64,000 bases of DNA from Tetrastigma voinierianum (lineage: Eukaryota > Streptophyta > Magnoliopsida > Vitales > Vitaceae). Positions 26,188 to 38,850 of the stretch are shown piece after piece. Both the position numbers and the translations under genes were made by a program. The stretch spans positions 1,054,001-1,118,000 of the forward strand of contig JAEQBH010000287.1 of assembly GCA_016808115.1 (NCBI GenBank). The letters run 5' to 3'. The notes beneath the pieces were generated by a model that had not been told where the DNA came from, made no database searches, and worked only from the letters and a program-made list of their open reading frames with translations. Position 1 is the first letter of the stretch, and every line of letters starts with the position of its first letter.

Positions 26188-27914
26188 CGTCAGAACACTA
26201 AATATACCTTAGTCGTTTTTGACATGTTAGTGGTATTTTGTAAGATAATTTGACTGCTTGGGTGAGTTAAATGCGAAACACGGAAACTAGAGACCTGAAA
26301 GTTATGAAACCATATAAATATAAAAATTGTCCAAAAGGGGCTTAAAAGTTATAAATTGAAAAAAAGACTATGGGCCAAAGAAGAAATAATAGGAATTATT
26401 GTTAGTAATTCTAGAAGATGAGAGGCCAAAAGCAACAAGCAAACTTAACCCAAAAATGGGGTTTTAAAAGGGCCAAACAAGGCCTTACCAAAATCTCGAA
26501 TTTAAAGACCAAATCTGTCTCATTTGTGGAGAAAAACGGGAGAAGAAAGAAGGAGAAGAAGAGGGAATAACAGAAGAGGAAGAAGGAGGAGTCAAGATCA
26601 GTACAAAGCCAAGGTATGGAACTTTGGATTTTTGTATGAAAACCTAACTTAAGTATGGATTTATGAATTCTAAGGTCGTTTGTTAGTACTTGTTCCAAAG
26701 CTGTGGTCTTGTTAGAATTATCTTAACCTTGGATCTCTTTGAATTTATACAAAACCTCTATATGGAACATAGGTATGGAATCCTCCTTTCGGGTTGATTC
26801 ATGGTTAATTTGAAAGAATCGGGAAGCTTAGGTTTAGAATAAACCCTAACTAATCATCACAAGTTGGTTTGGAGGATGGATCATAACCCATGTTGGAATG
26901 ATTTTGGGAGAAATTCATGGGAAAGATTTTTGAAAGAAGATAAGAAATGAAAGATGAATTGAATAGAAAAGATTCCAAAGTGTAAATTAGAAATGGTTTT
27001 GATGTGTGTTTGAAGTGTGTGAGTTGATTTGATATCAAAACATGGAAAATAGTGAAAACACACATTCGGGTACTGTGAATTTGTAATTCAGATAAGTTGA
27101 GCTTGAACAGGTACAATTTCGGTTCTGTCATTTTTTGGTTAACTTGTACCGCACATGTTAGACTTGTAATTCCAGACAACTGCTCGGGTTTTCCCTGCTC
27201 CAGACTGCGCTTGTATTTTGGCCATAACTTCCTCATTTTCTATCCATTGAGTGGATTCAAGTGGCTACTTAAAATAGACTTCAAGGAGAACAAACATATT
27301 TATAAGTATCTCCAAATCTGACTCTAGATAGCCCAAAATTCACTAAAGGAGGTGGCTATGTGCAAGCCCATCTTTCTCAGACGCCTGATCATAGAGATTC
27401 GATTGATTCGAACGAAGTTGAGTTCCGGTAAGGATTTGGGTGATTTCAATTGGAATGAACCATTACACCTTAGCTTTAAAGGAGCACAAAGAACCAGTGT
27501 CAAATAAGGAAACAAGGCACTGGAAAAATTAATAATTCAACCTATCCTCAGAAATGCAGAAACCGACTAGTTGGTGTGAAATGCCATAACTTGAGTTTGA
27601 TGATCCAATTGGATTGGATTCCAATTCTAAGAAAAATAGATTCAGAGGGACTAGAATACATGAATGATGTGTGGATAGGCATCATATCGTATTAAGTATA
27701 AGGAAATGCCGTATGTACAGGTATGAACTATGAATATGAGATGAAATATGAAATATGAACCCGAAACGATAACATGTCATATAAACACATAATGTGGCTA
27801 AGGCGCCCCTATTATAAGATAGTGTTATTAAACTCATATAATTGTAAAATTTTTCCAAGACCATTTATTGAATGATGGCACCTATGTTACGTAAGGTGCA
27901 CGATAGTACTTCAC

Positions 27915-28080
27915 GTATTCTCGATTAGTGCGACGACACTCTCCGATCGTGCTTCGGCACATTAGTACTTCGGTACTCTCTGATTAGTGCGACGACACTC
28001 CGATCATGCTTCAGCATTAGTACTCGGTACTTTGATTAGTGCGACGACACTGATCCGTATTGCACCTTCGTGTACTTATC
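27915..28080. repeat. Short tandem array with GATTAGTGCGACGACACT units
   Basis: Three units of about 55 bp each contain ATTAGTGCGACGACACT followed by CCGATC and a TAGTACTTCGGTACT inverted repeat. The units start near 27924, 27976 and 28033. Confidence 0.75.
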
Positions 28081-28184
28081 GTGGTTTGGGTGGTCCTACC
28101 ATTCCAGACACGGTTTAAGCAATCTAACAATTATATGATAAGACTCTAAATAATGAATAAGAAATGAATATAGTAAAGATATGA

Positions 28185-28560
28185 AAGTACCCACGAAGTA
28201 CCTCCTCAGATATGTTCAATGTACCCACGTACATCCGTGAGCATGTTCCTCGTAGTACCCACGGGTACCTCCGTATTTGCTCAGAGTACCGCGGTACTTC
28301 TTTGTACACGTAAATACTTCGTAGTACCCCACGGGTACCTCTGTATTTGCTCTATACTCCATAATGCAATTCCTCGTATCCGAAATCGTTATGTAGTACC
28401 ACGGTACCAGATTTCGACATTAACCCGTAGCGACTCCAATGGCACTCAGATCCGAATAAGTTCCTCAGAGTACCTTACCGGTACTCCTGCTCTGACAGTT
28501 CGTAGTACCCACGGTACCCGCATTCGTCGTTCTCAGAGCGCCGCACCCGCGTACCCCTCG
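28185..28560. repeat. Degenerate repeat with GTACCCACGGGTAC palindromes
   Basis: GTAGTACCCACGGGTACCTC and close variants recur near 28250, 28320, 28390 and 28500, spaced about 70-110 bp apart. Each has a short inverted repeat at its centre. A 143-codon frame across it has repeat composition and no domain, so it is not called. Confidence 0.7.
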
Positions 28561-28689
28561 TATGCACTGGGTTATGTTCCGTCTTCGACATTAACCCCGT
28601 CTGACAGCTCAGAAGCACTCCACGTATTCAGATTCAAAATGTTCCCGTGAAGACCTACTGCACCGTGATTCGACAGTTCCAGCACCAAG

Positions 28690-29745
28690 GGTACTCTTGT
28701 CTCAAGAACATAAGTATAAGTCTCCAGGATACCCACTCGTACCAGATTCCAGAAAGCAAGTACAAGTCTCCGTGAAAATAAGTATAAGTTCGTATACCCT
28801 ACGAGTACTCCCGTATCGATAAAACGAGTATAAGTCTAGTAGTACCTAAGGGTACTCTCATATCCGTAAAATAAGTATAAGTTCCGTAGTACCACGGGTA
28901 CCTCAGAATCTGCAAAATAAGTATATGTATCTCGTTATGATTCGCACTGCTATGGACTAATGTCCATACCGAGTATGTATCCGCATACGCCTCTGATTCG
29001 ACTTTGTATGATAATGATGATGATTAGTTCACTTTATTGTACCTACGGATACCTTCGCACAAGGATAAGATCCGTAAGATAAGTATATGTCTGTAAGATC
29101 GCGATAAGTTCCAGAAGATAAGTATATGCTCAAGACATGTATAAGATCCAAATACATGTCCAAGTTCGTAAGACCCGCATAAGTTCCGTAAGATAAGTAT
29201 AAGTTCAGAATACTCGTATAAGATTTGAAATACCAGAAGGTTCCAGAAGACCGCGATAAGTTTTGTAGTACTCTACGAGTAATCCCGTATAAGATTAAGT
29301 TCCGCGAATCCAAGAGATAATGCTCCGGTGAATTTCAGAATACCTACGTAAAATTTCGAACAAGTGTAAACTCGTAGGATAATTATGAGTTCTCAGAACT
29401 CCTACGGAGACTGGTGATAAATCTAAATATCAATACATGTTTAAGTACCAGATAAGATAGTTCTGTAACCCTATGGAGATCGAAGTTTATGTCCGATACA
29501 AACATAAGTATAAATATATATCCTACTGAGATAGGTATCACCGACAGGTTCAAGTATATGTCCTTCGGGAGATCCGACAAGTATAAGATCCTCGAATAAG
29601 AATAAGTCCGCTATAAGTATAAGATCTAATCATATAAGTATAAGCTCCCCAGATAGGAATGAGTGCTATGAGTATAAGATCCAAATAAGGATAAGTCCGC
29701 TTAGGCAAAATTCTAAGTAAGTATAAGATCACGTGATAAGTATTA
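28690..29745. repeat. Minisatellite of GATAAGTATAAGTCCG-like units
   Basis: AAGTATAAGT(T/C)C(C/G)(G/T) recurs more than twenty times over 1 kb in short irregular units of about 18-30 bp. It forms the middle of F with the two tracts to its left. Confidence 0.75.
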
Positions 29746-30200
29746 CCAGATAGTTTTCCAAGTAATCAGATAAGTTCATTATGTGAATGCCCGAATATTC
29801 GATACCCGCACGTTATCCGTATTTCCGTGTTTCTCGTATAAGAAATGTTTCCCACTCAGTGTAAAGCTTAGCACGGGTTTTTAATCCGTGTAGGTACGTG
29901 TGAGAAGACGCAAGAACATCCGCATACACCCGGGCCAACACACTGTAGTGGTTCACTACACGTAAAGCTCGTGGTTTCCTGATTTGTAAAATATGTACAT
30001 TTGTGTATTTGTAAATGGACTCGCTTATAGATGTTTAGATTTGATGGACACCACTGTGGTAGTCTTTGATACGCATACGATATTCGATTATGTTATATGA
30101 TGTGGGCCATACCCACACAAAAATACAAGATGGTTTTAAAAAATAAAAATCGGGTAAAGAGTCCCAAAGATTTGGTCTCAAGGTCCGAACTGGCGTGACA

Positions 30201-31250
30201 TCTCAAGGCCAAATAGTGCTAAGCTGGAACAGACAGATCATCAAAGACGTGGTCCTGTGAGGAGTATACGCGAGGAGTCATCTCACATGATGATTCGCTT
30301 CTCAGATTCCCCAGAGAGAGCAACCATCTCTCTAGGTGAGGGGTGAGGCCACTGCCGATAATCCGTACGAAAGAAGCAAACCATCAAAAGCCCAGAGCAG
30401 CTGTGATATCTAAAGCTCGCAGCATCCTGCATGGCTATCTATACTAAACAGTCGTGACTGATTAGACACCCCTGACGCCATGGTATGGTAAAACCGAGAA
30501 CCACCCGGGATAGAAAAATTGCTCGGTTTGCAAACTGGCAAGAACTAATATTTGCAAAATTCAACCAAGATAGAATCTCGTAAGGTCCCCCGGTCAATGT
30601 CAGACATCATAATAGGATTCTCCATTAAGTCCACACGATTAATCCACATTCTCGAGTTTTCGGGGTCATGTCTAAATATGGACACCTAACTCGGTTACAG
30701 GATAACCGAGGCGAAGGACCGTAAGTGTGACTATGGGCAAATGGAGACCGGGAAGGCTCGACCGAACGCGAAGATTCCTCTGCCGATGTCCGGCCTCTTT
30801 GAAGTGTCTGCAGGCCGTGGATCATAGGAGAGGGGGGGGCGAGGTCCCACCCGGGTATTGTATCTTCTGGATGGGGCTCAAAGACCTCAGGCTCTTCGGG
30901 ACAAGGCTAGTAGAGGCCGACTCTACATCATGGTCAGAATAGAGATAAAGTAGAGGTGCCTTCAAGATCTCCGAGATGGGAAGCGGGTCTCCATGGCACT
31001 CGGCGTTCTGGCAGATCTCCGAAAGTGAGAACGTGTCTCAACCCTGCCTATATCGATGTCCTCCACGCTGCGCGTAACCATGCGAGGCTTAAGAGGCCGA
31101 CAAGAGGGGTGCGCTGAACCACCGAAACCACCTAAGTGGGAACCACCGATAGCTCTAAGAACGTAACTACCGAATGGAAGGTGCTAAGTAGGGTCGAAAT
31201 GAGAGCAGGCCGTGGCGGCTTCGCGTGCGGCGGGAGAGGCGAGGGTGTGC
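30201..31250 (-). pseudogene. Element C 3' ORF, N-terminal half
   Basis: This is the minus-strand continuation of the 3' ORF on the other side of F. Frames such as 30625-30825 contain SAEESSRSVEPSRSPFAHS, a Ser/Pro/Arg-rich stretch as expected before the conserved core. The segment next to F (30201-30240) gives SVPA.HYLALR with a stop inside, where A and B have their core. It is GC-rich compared with its neighbours, as in A and B. Confidence 0.55.
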
Positions 31251-31429
31251 GTGGCTAAAAGAGACGAGGGGGTCCTTTATGGTGCTTATGGATAAATGAA
31301 AGGACCCCTGGAAGCCAAAGAGCCGCCCAGCGAGGAAGCTGAAGGGTCCTCCCCGTTTTAAAATTAGAAAATCTCAAGCATATGGGCAATTTCGCTTGGT
31401 CGGGTTGCACTCTGTTCCCGCTTAGAATT

Positions 31430-31570
31430 TCTCCAAAATAAAACAAAATAAAGATAAATAAAATAAAATAATAATAAAATAAGTCAAGATATCAAAGAAG
31501 GTTTTAATTAAACTCGAGATAAAATAAAACATTAAAATAAAACAAATTAAAAATTAGCCAATAAAGAAAA
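31430..31570. other. Element C AT-rich spacer between integrase and 3' ORF
   Basis: The tract consists of AATAAAATAAAATAATAAT-like runs. It occupies the same place as the AT-rich tracts of A and B. Confidence 0.6.
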
Positions 31571-32091
31571 CAAATTTTGAGCTGGCGCTTGCTTCTGGAG
31601 CCAAACCAACTCAATGGCTAGAAATGTCACTATGGAGGATCAAGGAGGATATCTCCTCCTTCGGGCAGAGTGGCAACAACATGGGGAAGGCTTCACTGCC
31701 GCTCGCTAACCTGAATACTTCTTGCTCGGTTGAGAAGGTCAACCGAACCATTGAGATATGCTTGGTGGATGATAAATGGGCCCGTTCATCATGATTTGAG
31801 CTTGCCCGGAAATAGATGGAGCTTGGAATCATACAGGAGGACTTGATCCCCTCCTGGACAAGGTTTCAAAGCGGTGAGTTGACTGGCGCCACTTCTTCTC
31901 GCTTATCTTTGCAATTTGGAATTGAAGTAGGTTGTTTCTCACTCTCTTCTAACTCACAATCTCAAGCATCTCTTTTAGGCCACTACCATATCCATGTTCA
32001 AATTTCGTATTGCCCACTACGCCTTGTATTCGATTTCTACTAGTAAATGGCAAGCCTTCCCATAAACTAAGCGATACGGGGACATGCCGAG
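31571..32091 (-). pseudogene. Element C integrase, C-terminal part
   Basis: Minus-strand frames give YRL.YGKACHL-type sequence at 32040-32090 and VEIEYKA close by, then PSISQWFG near 31750. These fit the region after the catalytic core of Athila integrase. The upstream part is on the other side of B, at 41505. Confidence 0.75.
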
Positions 32092-32096
32092 GATGG

Positions 32097-33578
32097 TGAT
32101 TAGTACCCAAAAAGCGTTATTTTGAGTCCTACTTAAGATAGGTTTTGAGTGCTTTTTGCTCACTAATCATATGAATTGAGCCAATTGGCACAAAGTGGTG
32201 TCCATTTGGGCATTACTCCGATTTCATTTCAAGGTTGTTTTTGATAGTTTTGGTGTTTAGAACCTCACCCATCGTCTAATCAAGGGCTTCGTATTGGTGC
32301 TGAATGTTGTGAATTTCTGATTTCATCAAGTCAAAATGAAGAAATGTCATGGAATTGATGAAACGTGAGGCCGAATGGATTCAAAGGAAGCAATGCGTGT
32401 ATGTAAGGCAGGGTTGCAGGATTTTTGCTATGCATTGCGAAAATTTCGCAACCATAGCGAAAATTTCACAACTCGGTACAAAGGGCGTATTTTTTCACTG
32501 TTATGTACCCGCTTATCATAGCTTTAAGTTATCAGGCATAGCGAAAATTGAATTCGCTTATGTTTGTATTTTCGCTTATGATAGAGAAATTTCAAGTATC
32601 ATAGCTTAAATTCACGCATAGCGAAAATCGCTTTTTGGTTCCAAAGACCTCGCCGTATACTCCCATTTTGTCCCTATTGTAATAATGTATTTTAGGTATT
32701 TTTGGTATCACACATTTTTGGTCACATATAAGCCACCCATAGCCTTAAACCCTAACAACTTTTTCATTCAAGCTTTCACTCGCAAATTTTTATTTTTAGG
32801 TCACGCTTTGCCTCTTCTCTCTTCTTTCTCATTTTTCGACTAAACACAACCCTTGAGGATAGATAACTTAAGGGACATGGCTGCCTCAAAGCCTTGAAAT
32901 GAGGGTCATAGCTCGTTATCGTGGTTTGGCGTTGTCCCTGTTTTGAATGGAACAGTACCGCATTTATGGTTCCAAACTTTCCAAACTAGCCTAATACTAC
33001 GATCAAGGTCTTCCTGGCCACATTTATCGCGTTTTAGGGTTCAATTTACTCTTAATGTTGGGATAATCATATTTTAGGATGTCATTTACTTAGCCAATCG
33101 AAATGAGGTTAAATGCTAGGTTTCAAACCCACTGGACATTAAATGCTCAAAGATTTGTTTTTAACCCAATAGGAGGAATGGGCGGTTAGTTTATACTAAA
33201 CAAATATCCGCTTTGGTTATGACTATATGTCATTTGGGTTCCTAATGCGAAAGGAAATGACCCGAGACACCTTAATAACCCCATTTTTTACCAAGCTAGT
33301 GACCCAAGTCTTCAAGGTCACCATTTCACACTTCACTTTAAGCTATTTCAAGAGCCCGTTGACAATTAAGTCCAACACTTTAACTCCACACTTTAATTTG
33401 CAAACCAAAATCCAAACAAAGTCTCACCATTTTCAATCATGATACTAATCGATTAAGGGATGAAACCCATCCCCGTGTTCGACCTGGGACCACTATACCG
33501 CAAAGAGCTTGACTACAGTAGGAGTAAATATAGGAAACAATCTGTTGATTCGATCACCCCGTACCGTGGCACGAATCA
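32097..33578 (+). repeat. Element B 5' LTR
   Basis: It begins TGATTAGTACCC and ends CACGAATCA. The palindrome cluster is at 32425-32635 (ATAGCGAAAATTGAATTCGC and similar), with a TATA box at 32725-32732 (CATATAAG). It matches 40018-41499. Confidence 0.9.
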
Positions 33579-33581
33579 AAA

Positions 33582-33600
33582 TGACGACGCCACGGATGGT
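33582..33600 (+). other. Element B primer-binding site, degraded
   Basis: TGACGACGCCACGGATGGT lies 3 bp after the LTR, in the position of TGGCGCCG... in A. It has changed at several bases, so priming from it is doubtful unless these are sequence errors. Confidence 0.6.
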
Positions 33601-34097
33601 GCCAAACTACTGATGATGAGTCGATATACTTGTAATCCAGCATTACAAGTTTTGGTGACCTTTAACCCTTTTTGAATTTCGCTTTGTAAGACTAAGGTTT
33701 TCTTTACTTAGCGCCATCAGACCGTTTTATTTTACGCCGCTTGTTTAGCTAACATCGGACCTTTTGGCAAGCCTTTGCTGCTCGTGTTTTATCTCATTTT
33801 GTGTTACTGTGTTTACGCAAAGACCGGATGTAGGATATCGTATTTGTAAAAGAGTGAGTGCACTGGGGCTTTTGAGCAAGGTCAGTGGAAATCGTTGTTC
33901 ACAGCTGATAAAATGGATCCTCTACCCGAGGAAACAAAGAAAGCGCGAAGGCACTCCGCATGAATCACTGAATATATAGATCAATGAGGGATCACATACC
34001 TCCTAGGAAAGTAGTGCCCTTCCCGCATCATCACCTTGCCGAAGATGTAGCAAGTTGAGACCCTACCTAGTGCCCCTCGCTTCCCACATTTCATGGT

Positions 34098-36060
34098 ATG
34101 GAGAGAATGAAAATCCATACACCCATATAAGGGATTTTGAGGAAGTAGTGCTAACCTTTAATAGGTGCAATTGATATGGATTTTTTGAAATTGAAGGCAT
34201 TTCCATTGACCCTCAAGGACAAAGCCAAAATATGGATTAATTCATTGAGACCAAGAACCATAAGAAGTCAAGTGTAGTCAACATGCACTCTTAAAAACCT
34301 CTGCTCATAAGACCAACAATTTCCAGCAGGGCAAATCTACATCGCTTCGCCCATGACAATGAGAGGTTCTATCAAAGGTCGGGAGGTTCATGGAGACCAT
34401 CAATGCTTGTCCACATCATGGTTTCACACTTGATGTCAGAATCACTTCTATGGTATGTCTCCACCCATGAAGCAACTATTGGAAACAATGTGTGGAGGGG
34501 ACTTCCTGAGCAAGCACCCAGATGAAGCCATGGATTTTTTGAATTACGTGGCTGAAACTTCCAAGGGATGGGATGAGCCAAACCCAAGGGAGGTGGAGAA
34601 AATGAGGCCTTCAGCCCACCAAAGGGGAGGTATTTTTGCACTTTCCGAAGACATGGAGATGAAAGCAAAAATATCAACCTTGGCTAGAAAGGTGGAAGAG
34701 CTGGAAGGAAAAAGGCTCCATGAAGTGCAGCAAAATGAATGAAAATCCCGCCTAGCAACCCATGCATCAATTGCCAAACTTCACCGTCTACCAGAGAACA
34801 CGCCCAATTGCTCCCTCAAAGGAAGGATTTGATGTCGAGCATGCCAATGCCGTGGCCAATACAAGCCACAACCCAATGCCCCATATGGTACGTGATATAT
34901 AATTCCAATCGAAGAACTCACCCCACCTCTCCTCGAAACTAATTCCCGCTTATGTGCTCCTCGTGCCAAACAACGCTTGTTCCTCATCTCAACTGACAAT
35001 GCATCAACACATCCTCTTCGCTGAACAAGCCATCTTAAACTTGAGCAAGGTGAAGGCAATTTTAGGAAGAACAAAAGGGATCAATGTACAATCGCTCAAA
35101 GAATTGATACTATGTAAAGTACACCGAACAAGAGAATAGACGGGTTTGAGAGAGCCTTTAATCGGCGATTGATAATCTATAAGATTCAATCACCAAGATT
35201 AACAATCATTGGAGGTACAGAAAGAGGAAGATTTCCTTCCCGCAAACACTCGCCAAACCAAAGGGAGTTCATGAGATCGTTCTTCCAAAGAACTCAAGGT
35301 CAATGGGCGGAAGGCCATCACTTGAGGTGTGGAAAGTGAAACAGCAAATCCGCCTATGACTCCGCCAAGAAACTAAGAAAGAAAATGAGGTTGAGCCAGA
35401 GAGGGTAATAATCAAGAAGACTCTGAAGAAAACATGCCCTCCATTTCCCAAGCACCAGAAGCAAGAAAAAATCCCAAACCAAGCTAAAATTGGGAGGTGC
35501 TAAGGCAAGTAAAGGTAAATATTCAATCGCTGACATGATTGCTGGTGTCCCAATCCAGTAAAGTTTCAGCGACCGTAAGAATACCAAAAAGGGTTAGTAA
35601 TAAAAGAAAGCATTCCTAATCGAAGTAAGTCAAGGCCATCAATCGAGTAAGCACCCTGCAATGGAAATATACAAGGATTCAAGATCCCACAATATCGTAC
35701 AAACATTGAGGGACTTGCATAGGACAAAGCACCGTTGGACTAGCGCAACCTACTACCATATACGTAAGCAACGGCTTAGAGAGCTTAGCCTACCAACATC
35801 ACTCGTCATTAGTCGACGATCAAAAATTCCTAAGGGAATACGAGGAGGTTGGTAAAGGTGGACAAATTCTAACACCTGGGACTTGTAGTGCTTGATAAAT
35901 CAACCACAGCAAGTGGGCCCAATCATGTGCCAATTATCCTCGGGAAAGACCATTTTGGCCACTTCCAATGCGATAATCAATTGCCGGAATGGAGTCATGC
36001 AAATTTCACCTTTGGCAACATGACATTGAGCTCAATATTTTCACTTGAATAACAAGCACA
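34098..36060 (+). pseudogene. Element B gag and protease remnant
   Basis: The opening ATG 34098 is followed, over two frames, by ENPYTHIRDFEEV-like sequence. The segment at 34455-34742 reads HPDEAMDFLNYVAETSKGWD, then DMEMKAKISTLARKVEELEG, a coiled-coil-like helix shared with A. The C-terminal part near 35005-35110 (EQAILNLSKV) follows. The protease remnant at 35790-36060 shows KIPKGI and, in another frame, LATSNAI. About 500 bp of unrecognised leader (33601-34097) precedes it. Confidence 0.82.
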
Positions 36061-36640
36061 ATGAAGAAGATGACAAGCAAAGAGTCGATGTAGTTTACTC
36101 AATTGGTCAAAATGCAGGGAAACCAAAAGCCCCTGAATTGTGCAGAGACTGTAAACCAGCGCGAAGCAACGATCGGGATCAGCCGTGATCGTCACCCCTA
36201 CTGAGCCAATGGTCACCCATCGTTCAATTGAAAGAAGTTCGACAAAATGGAACCAAGCATGAAGGCTGCAGCACAGACCACTGCAGGGTCAAATAGCTCC
36301 TCCTCCTTGACCCCCCATGAATGAATCGTTGAAACTGGGCCTGCCTCTGTCTTCATAGAGGCCAAACTCGCAAACAAATATTTTGGTTCCTAGTTATTTT
36401 GTTCAATAAACGCTTTGTTTTATTTTAGTAATTTTCTTTACCTTTAATTTTGTCTAAATATGTAAAAATTGAGATTTTTCAAGAATCTTATTTTAATTTT
36501 ATAATCATTTTTATTTGGGACACTTTGTCTAAATTATTTTTGTTTTTTTTTATTTTATTTTAATCTACCTAAATCAAATTTTTATTTTTAATATGCAGGT
36601 GGAATTTGGTTTAGGCAAGAATTTCGCTACAATAGCAAAA
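36061..36640 (+). other. Element B post-protease tail and AT-rich spacer
   Basis: It has the same position and composition as 10401-10900 in A, including CATGAATGAATCGTTGAAAC near 36317, which resembles A near 10642. An isolated AATTTCGCTACAATAGCAAAATT word occurs at 36620. No gene is seen. Confidence 0.6.
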
Positions 36641-36699
36641 TTAAACACTCAGTGGCTCTTCGGCTTTTGAGACCCTTCAGTTGCCCAAAACAGTTTTAT

Positions 36700-38850
36700 A
36701 AAAAGGGGCCCCCGCTCATTTTCATTCCACGCCTGCATCCGCACCCTGAGCCCCCAACCGTGAGCCACTTCAGTCCAAATCACCGTCCCGTGCCCCGCTC
36801 CACCCCCCATGATCCCGCTTCAGCTGCCTGAGCTCCTCTCAGCCCGAGTTCGCCTCTACGCAGCCACGCACACCGAGCCCCGAGCTAGCCTCGCAGACCG
36901 CCATCATCCGAGCAGCTAGCCGAGCCGCTGGCTCGAGCTTCTCCATCGCTCTAGCTCGCCGCCGCTTGGAGCTTCACCGCCGGCAGCCGCCGCAGCCTGC
37001 GCCGCCGTCTGAGCCCATTGCCGCCGCCACCGAGCCCTAGTCCACCCTGTGCATGCGCGCAGTCCACTGCCGCTCCTAGCCGTGCCCTGCACTTCACCGA
37101 GCCCCGTTTCTCGCTCTTACCACGGATCGACCACGATACGGTCCGTGACCTCGTGGTGGTTCTCGCTATAGGGCCCAGGTTAGATTCGCACAAAGATGGA
37201 GGATCCAGCACGTCTCCGGGGCTCCGTGTGCCCATTCTCCGACCTACCCGCAGCCATAATGTGTTCTTACATTAGTCCTAATAACCACATCCCGAGGACC
37301 CTCGTGGATTCCGACGATATCGACTAGGATGTGGGACCTCTGCCCCTCTCCCGGTGTGCTTTAGATGACGCGCAGATGGCTCGTTCCTGCCGGCCCGACA
37401 TCGCCCGGAGTCTCCTGAGATTCACCTGCCGTCACTCCCCAACAGGGAGGCTCATCTTCCCAGCCTATCAACTACCGAGGATCAAGCCGCCCCATGTTCA
37501 CCAAATAATTCGATTCGAGGAACGATCAAGGCTCAGGATTCCATGGAAAGCCATATTACGATAAACAAGATCACCACCGACCGCGGCTCAGACTCGATGA
37601 GGCCGATCAATGCCAAAGATTCTTGCTCCATTCATGACGCCGCCAAGCAGCTCTATTATCCCCGGGTTGTGCCTCGAAGTTTTACATACTATGACTTCTG
37701 AGCGCCGAGTCCGTTTGAGCCCTACCACATTGACGGCCGCCCGGAGTACTCCGAAATGTGGACATTACAATTACTGGTCTCGCAAAGAGAGTCGGCAAAT
37801 TCCTGGAGACACAGGATCGGGCCACGCCCATCACAGATGGTCCGTTGTCTCGCCGAGATACTCACGACCGATACGCCGCTAGCAAATCCACCACAGATGT
37901 TCTGATGGACTGACCCGTCCGACCACTTATTCCCACTACAAAGATTATGTTCTGTTTGTGGAGCAGGTACTAAGGTCGATGTGATCCTCGTAGGGATCTG
38001 GTTTAGTCCCTCTGAGCTTGTCATGACCTCCCTGCTACTCTTTGAGGTGAAGGTCCACCGCAGGCAAATCCGACTCGAAATGAGGGTTTATCACATATCG
38101 ATGCCACGACGCCGAGTCAGTCTGAAAGATCCTGGGGTTCCCGAGGAGCGCACGCACGAGCGAGGATCAGCTTGCACTCAGTCCTGCTCCACGGAGCGAC
38201 CTCTTTACATGTCGGACGATTATTCCCTCCAACAAGCCAGTGACAGAGGAGGGGTAGCAGATGGTGTGGCGCAGGACTCCACCGAGGGGAGAGGATCCCT
38301 GTTCCCGAGATGGAGGTAGGCGGAGAAGAGCCCAATTCCGCATTCATCTCCCCACCTCCAATCTCCTTCGCCCTAGCCCCCGACACCGCCGCCCTTCCTA
38401 TACGTAGCAGCCAGCCTCCGTGAGCATGTTCATGTCGGGCTTATAGGGAGCTTGTCGCTATGGATGTTGCTTCAGGCGTCGGCTACTACACACGCGCCGC
38501 CGACCGTAGGATGGGCCTCTGAGCCGAGGCTACTCTAGCACATAGTCACACCATGCTTCTTCGGATCATGAGTCACCTCGGGGTCTCCCGTTAGAGTCAT
38601 ACAGACTATCAGACACCCGCAAAGAAGAAATCTCCTTAGGAAATGCTAGCAACTTACTACAATGTACTTCGTGATCCACCCAAGACATTCAGCACCACCA
38701 CGAGAGCCGAGGTGGTTTCACTTTCTTAGCTTCCGACCCTACCAAGTGGAGACTTGCTTATACCTGCTCAAAGTGTGGGAGGCAAAGTCGGGAGGGTTCT
38801 CTATCATATTTTGTATCGTTTTAGCTTATCAACCCGCCACTCATTTTGTA
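36700..38850 (+). pseudogene. Element B 3' ORF, plant retroelement protein of unknown function
   Basis: This is a GC-rich block. Around 37640-37760 the frames give YYPRVVPRSFTYYDF then FEPYHIDGRPEYSEM, and at 37981-38100 GIWFSPSELVMTSLLLFEVK and VHRRQI. The conserved core is the same as in A and C. The N-terminal third is Pro/Arg/Ser-rich. Frameshifts and stops are present. Opposite-strand open frames here are GC-content shadows. Confidence 0.7.

Larger units (their letters stand above)
26188..30200 (+). mobile_element. Element F: probable solo LTR of a chromovirus-like element
   Basis: About 4 kb interrupts the 3' ORF of C. The right end, GGCGTGACA at 30200, is typical of the chromoviral LTRs here. 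The left end near 26188 is placed where similarity to the ORF stops. It resembles the D LTR in plan: a purine-rich block at 26530-26595 next to ACCAAATCTGTCTCATTTG is like 47685-47765. No primer site, gag or pol is present. It holds minisatellite tracts. The target duplication could not be resolved. Confidence 0.6.

Noticed and set aside
28219..28650. 143-codon frame in element F
   Set aside because: It is composed of repeat units with no domain.
26188..30200. Exact target-site duplication for F
   Set aside because: No matching 5-mer could be identified with confidence at the two edges (CTCCG against TCTCA), so none is claimed.
11050..38850. Calling the 3' ORF an envelope gene
   Set aside because: Only its position fits. 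No signal peptide, transmembrane segment or cleavage site was seen in A, B or C.
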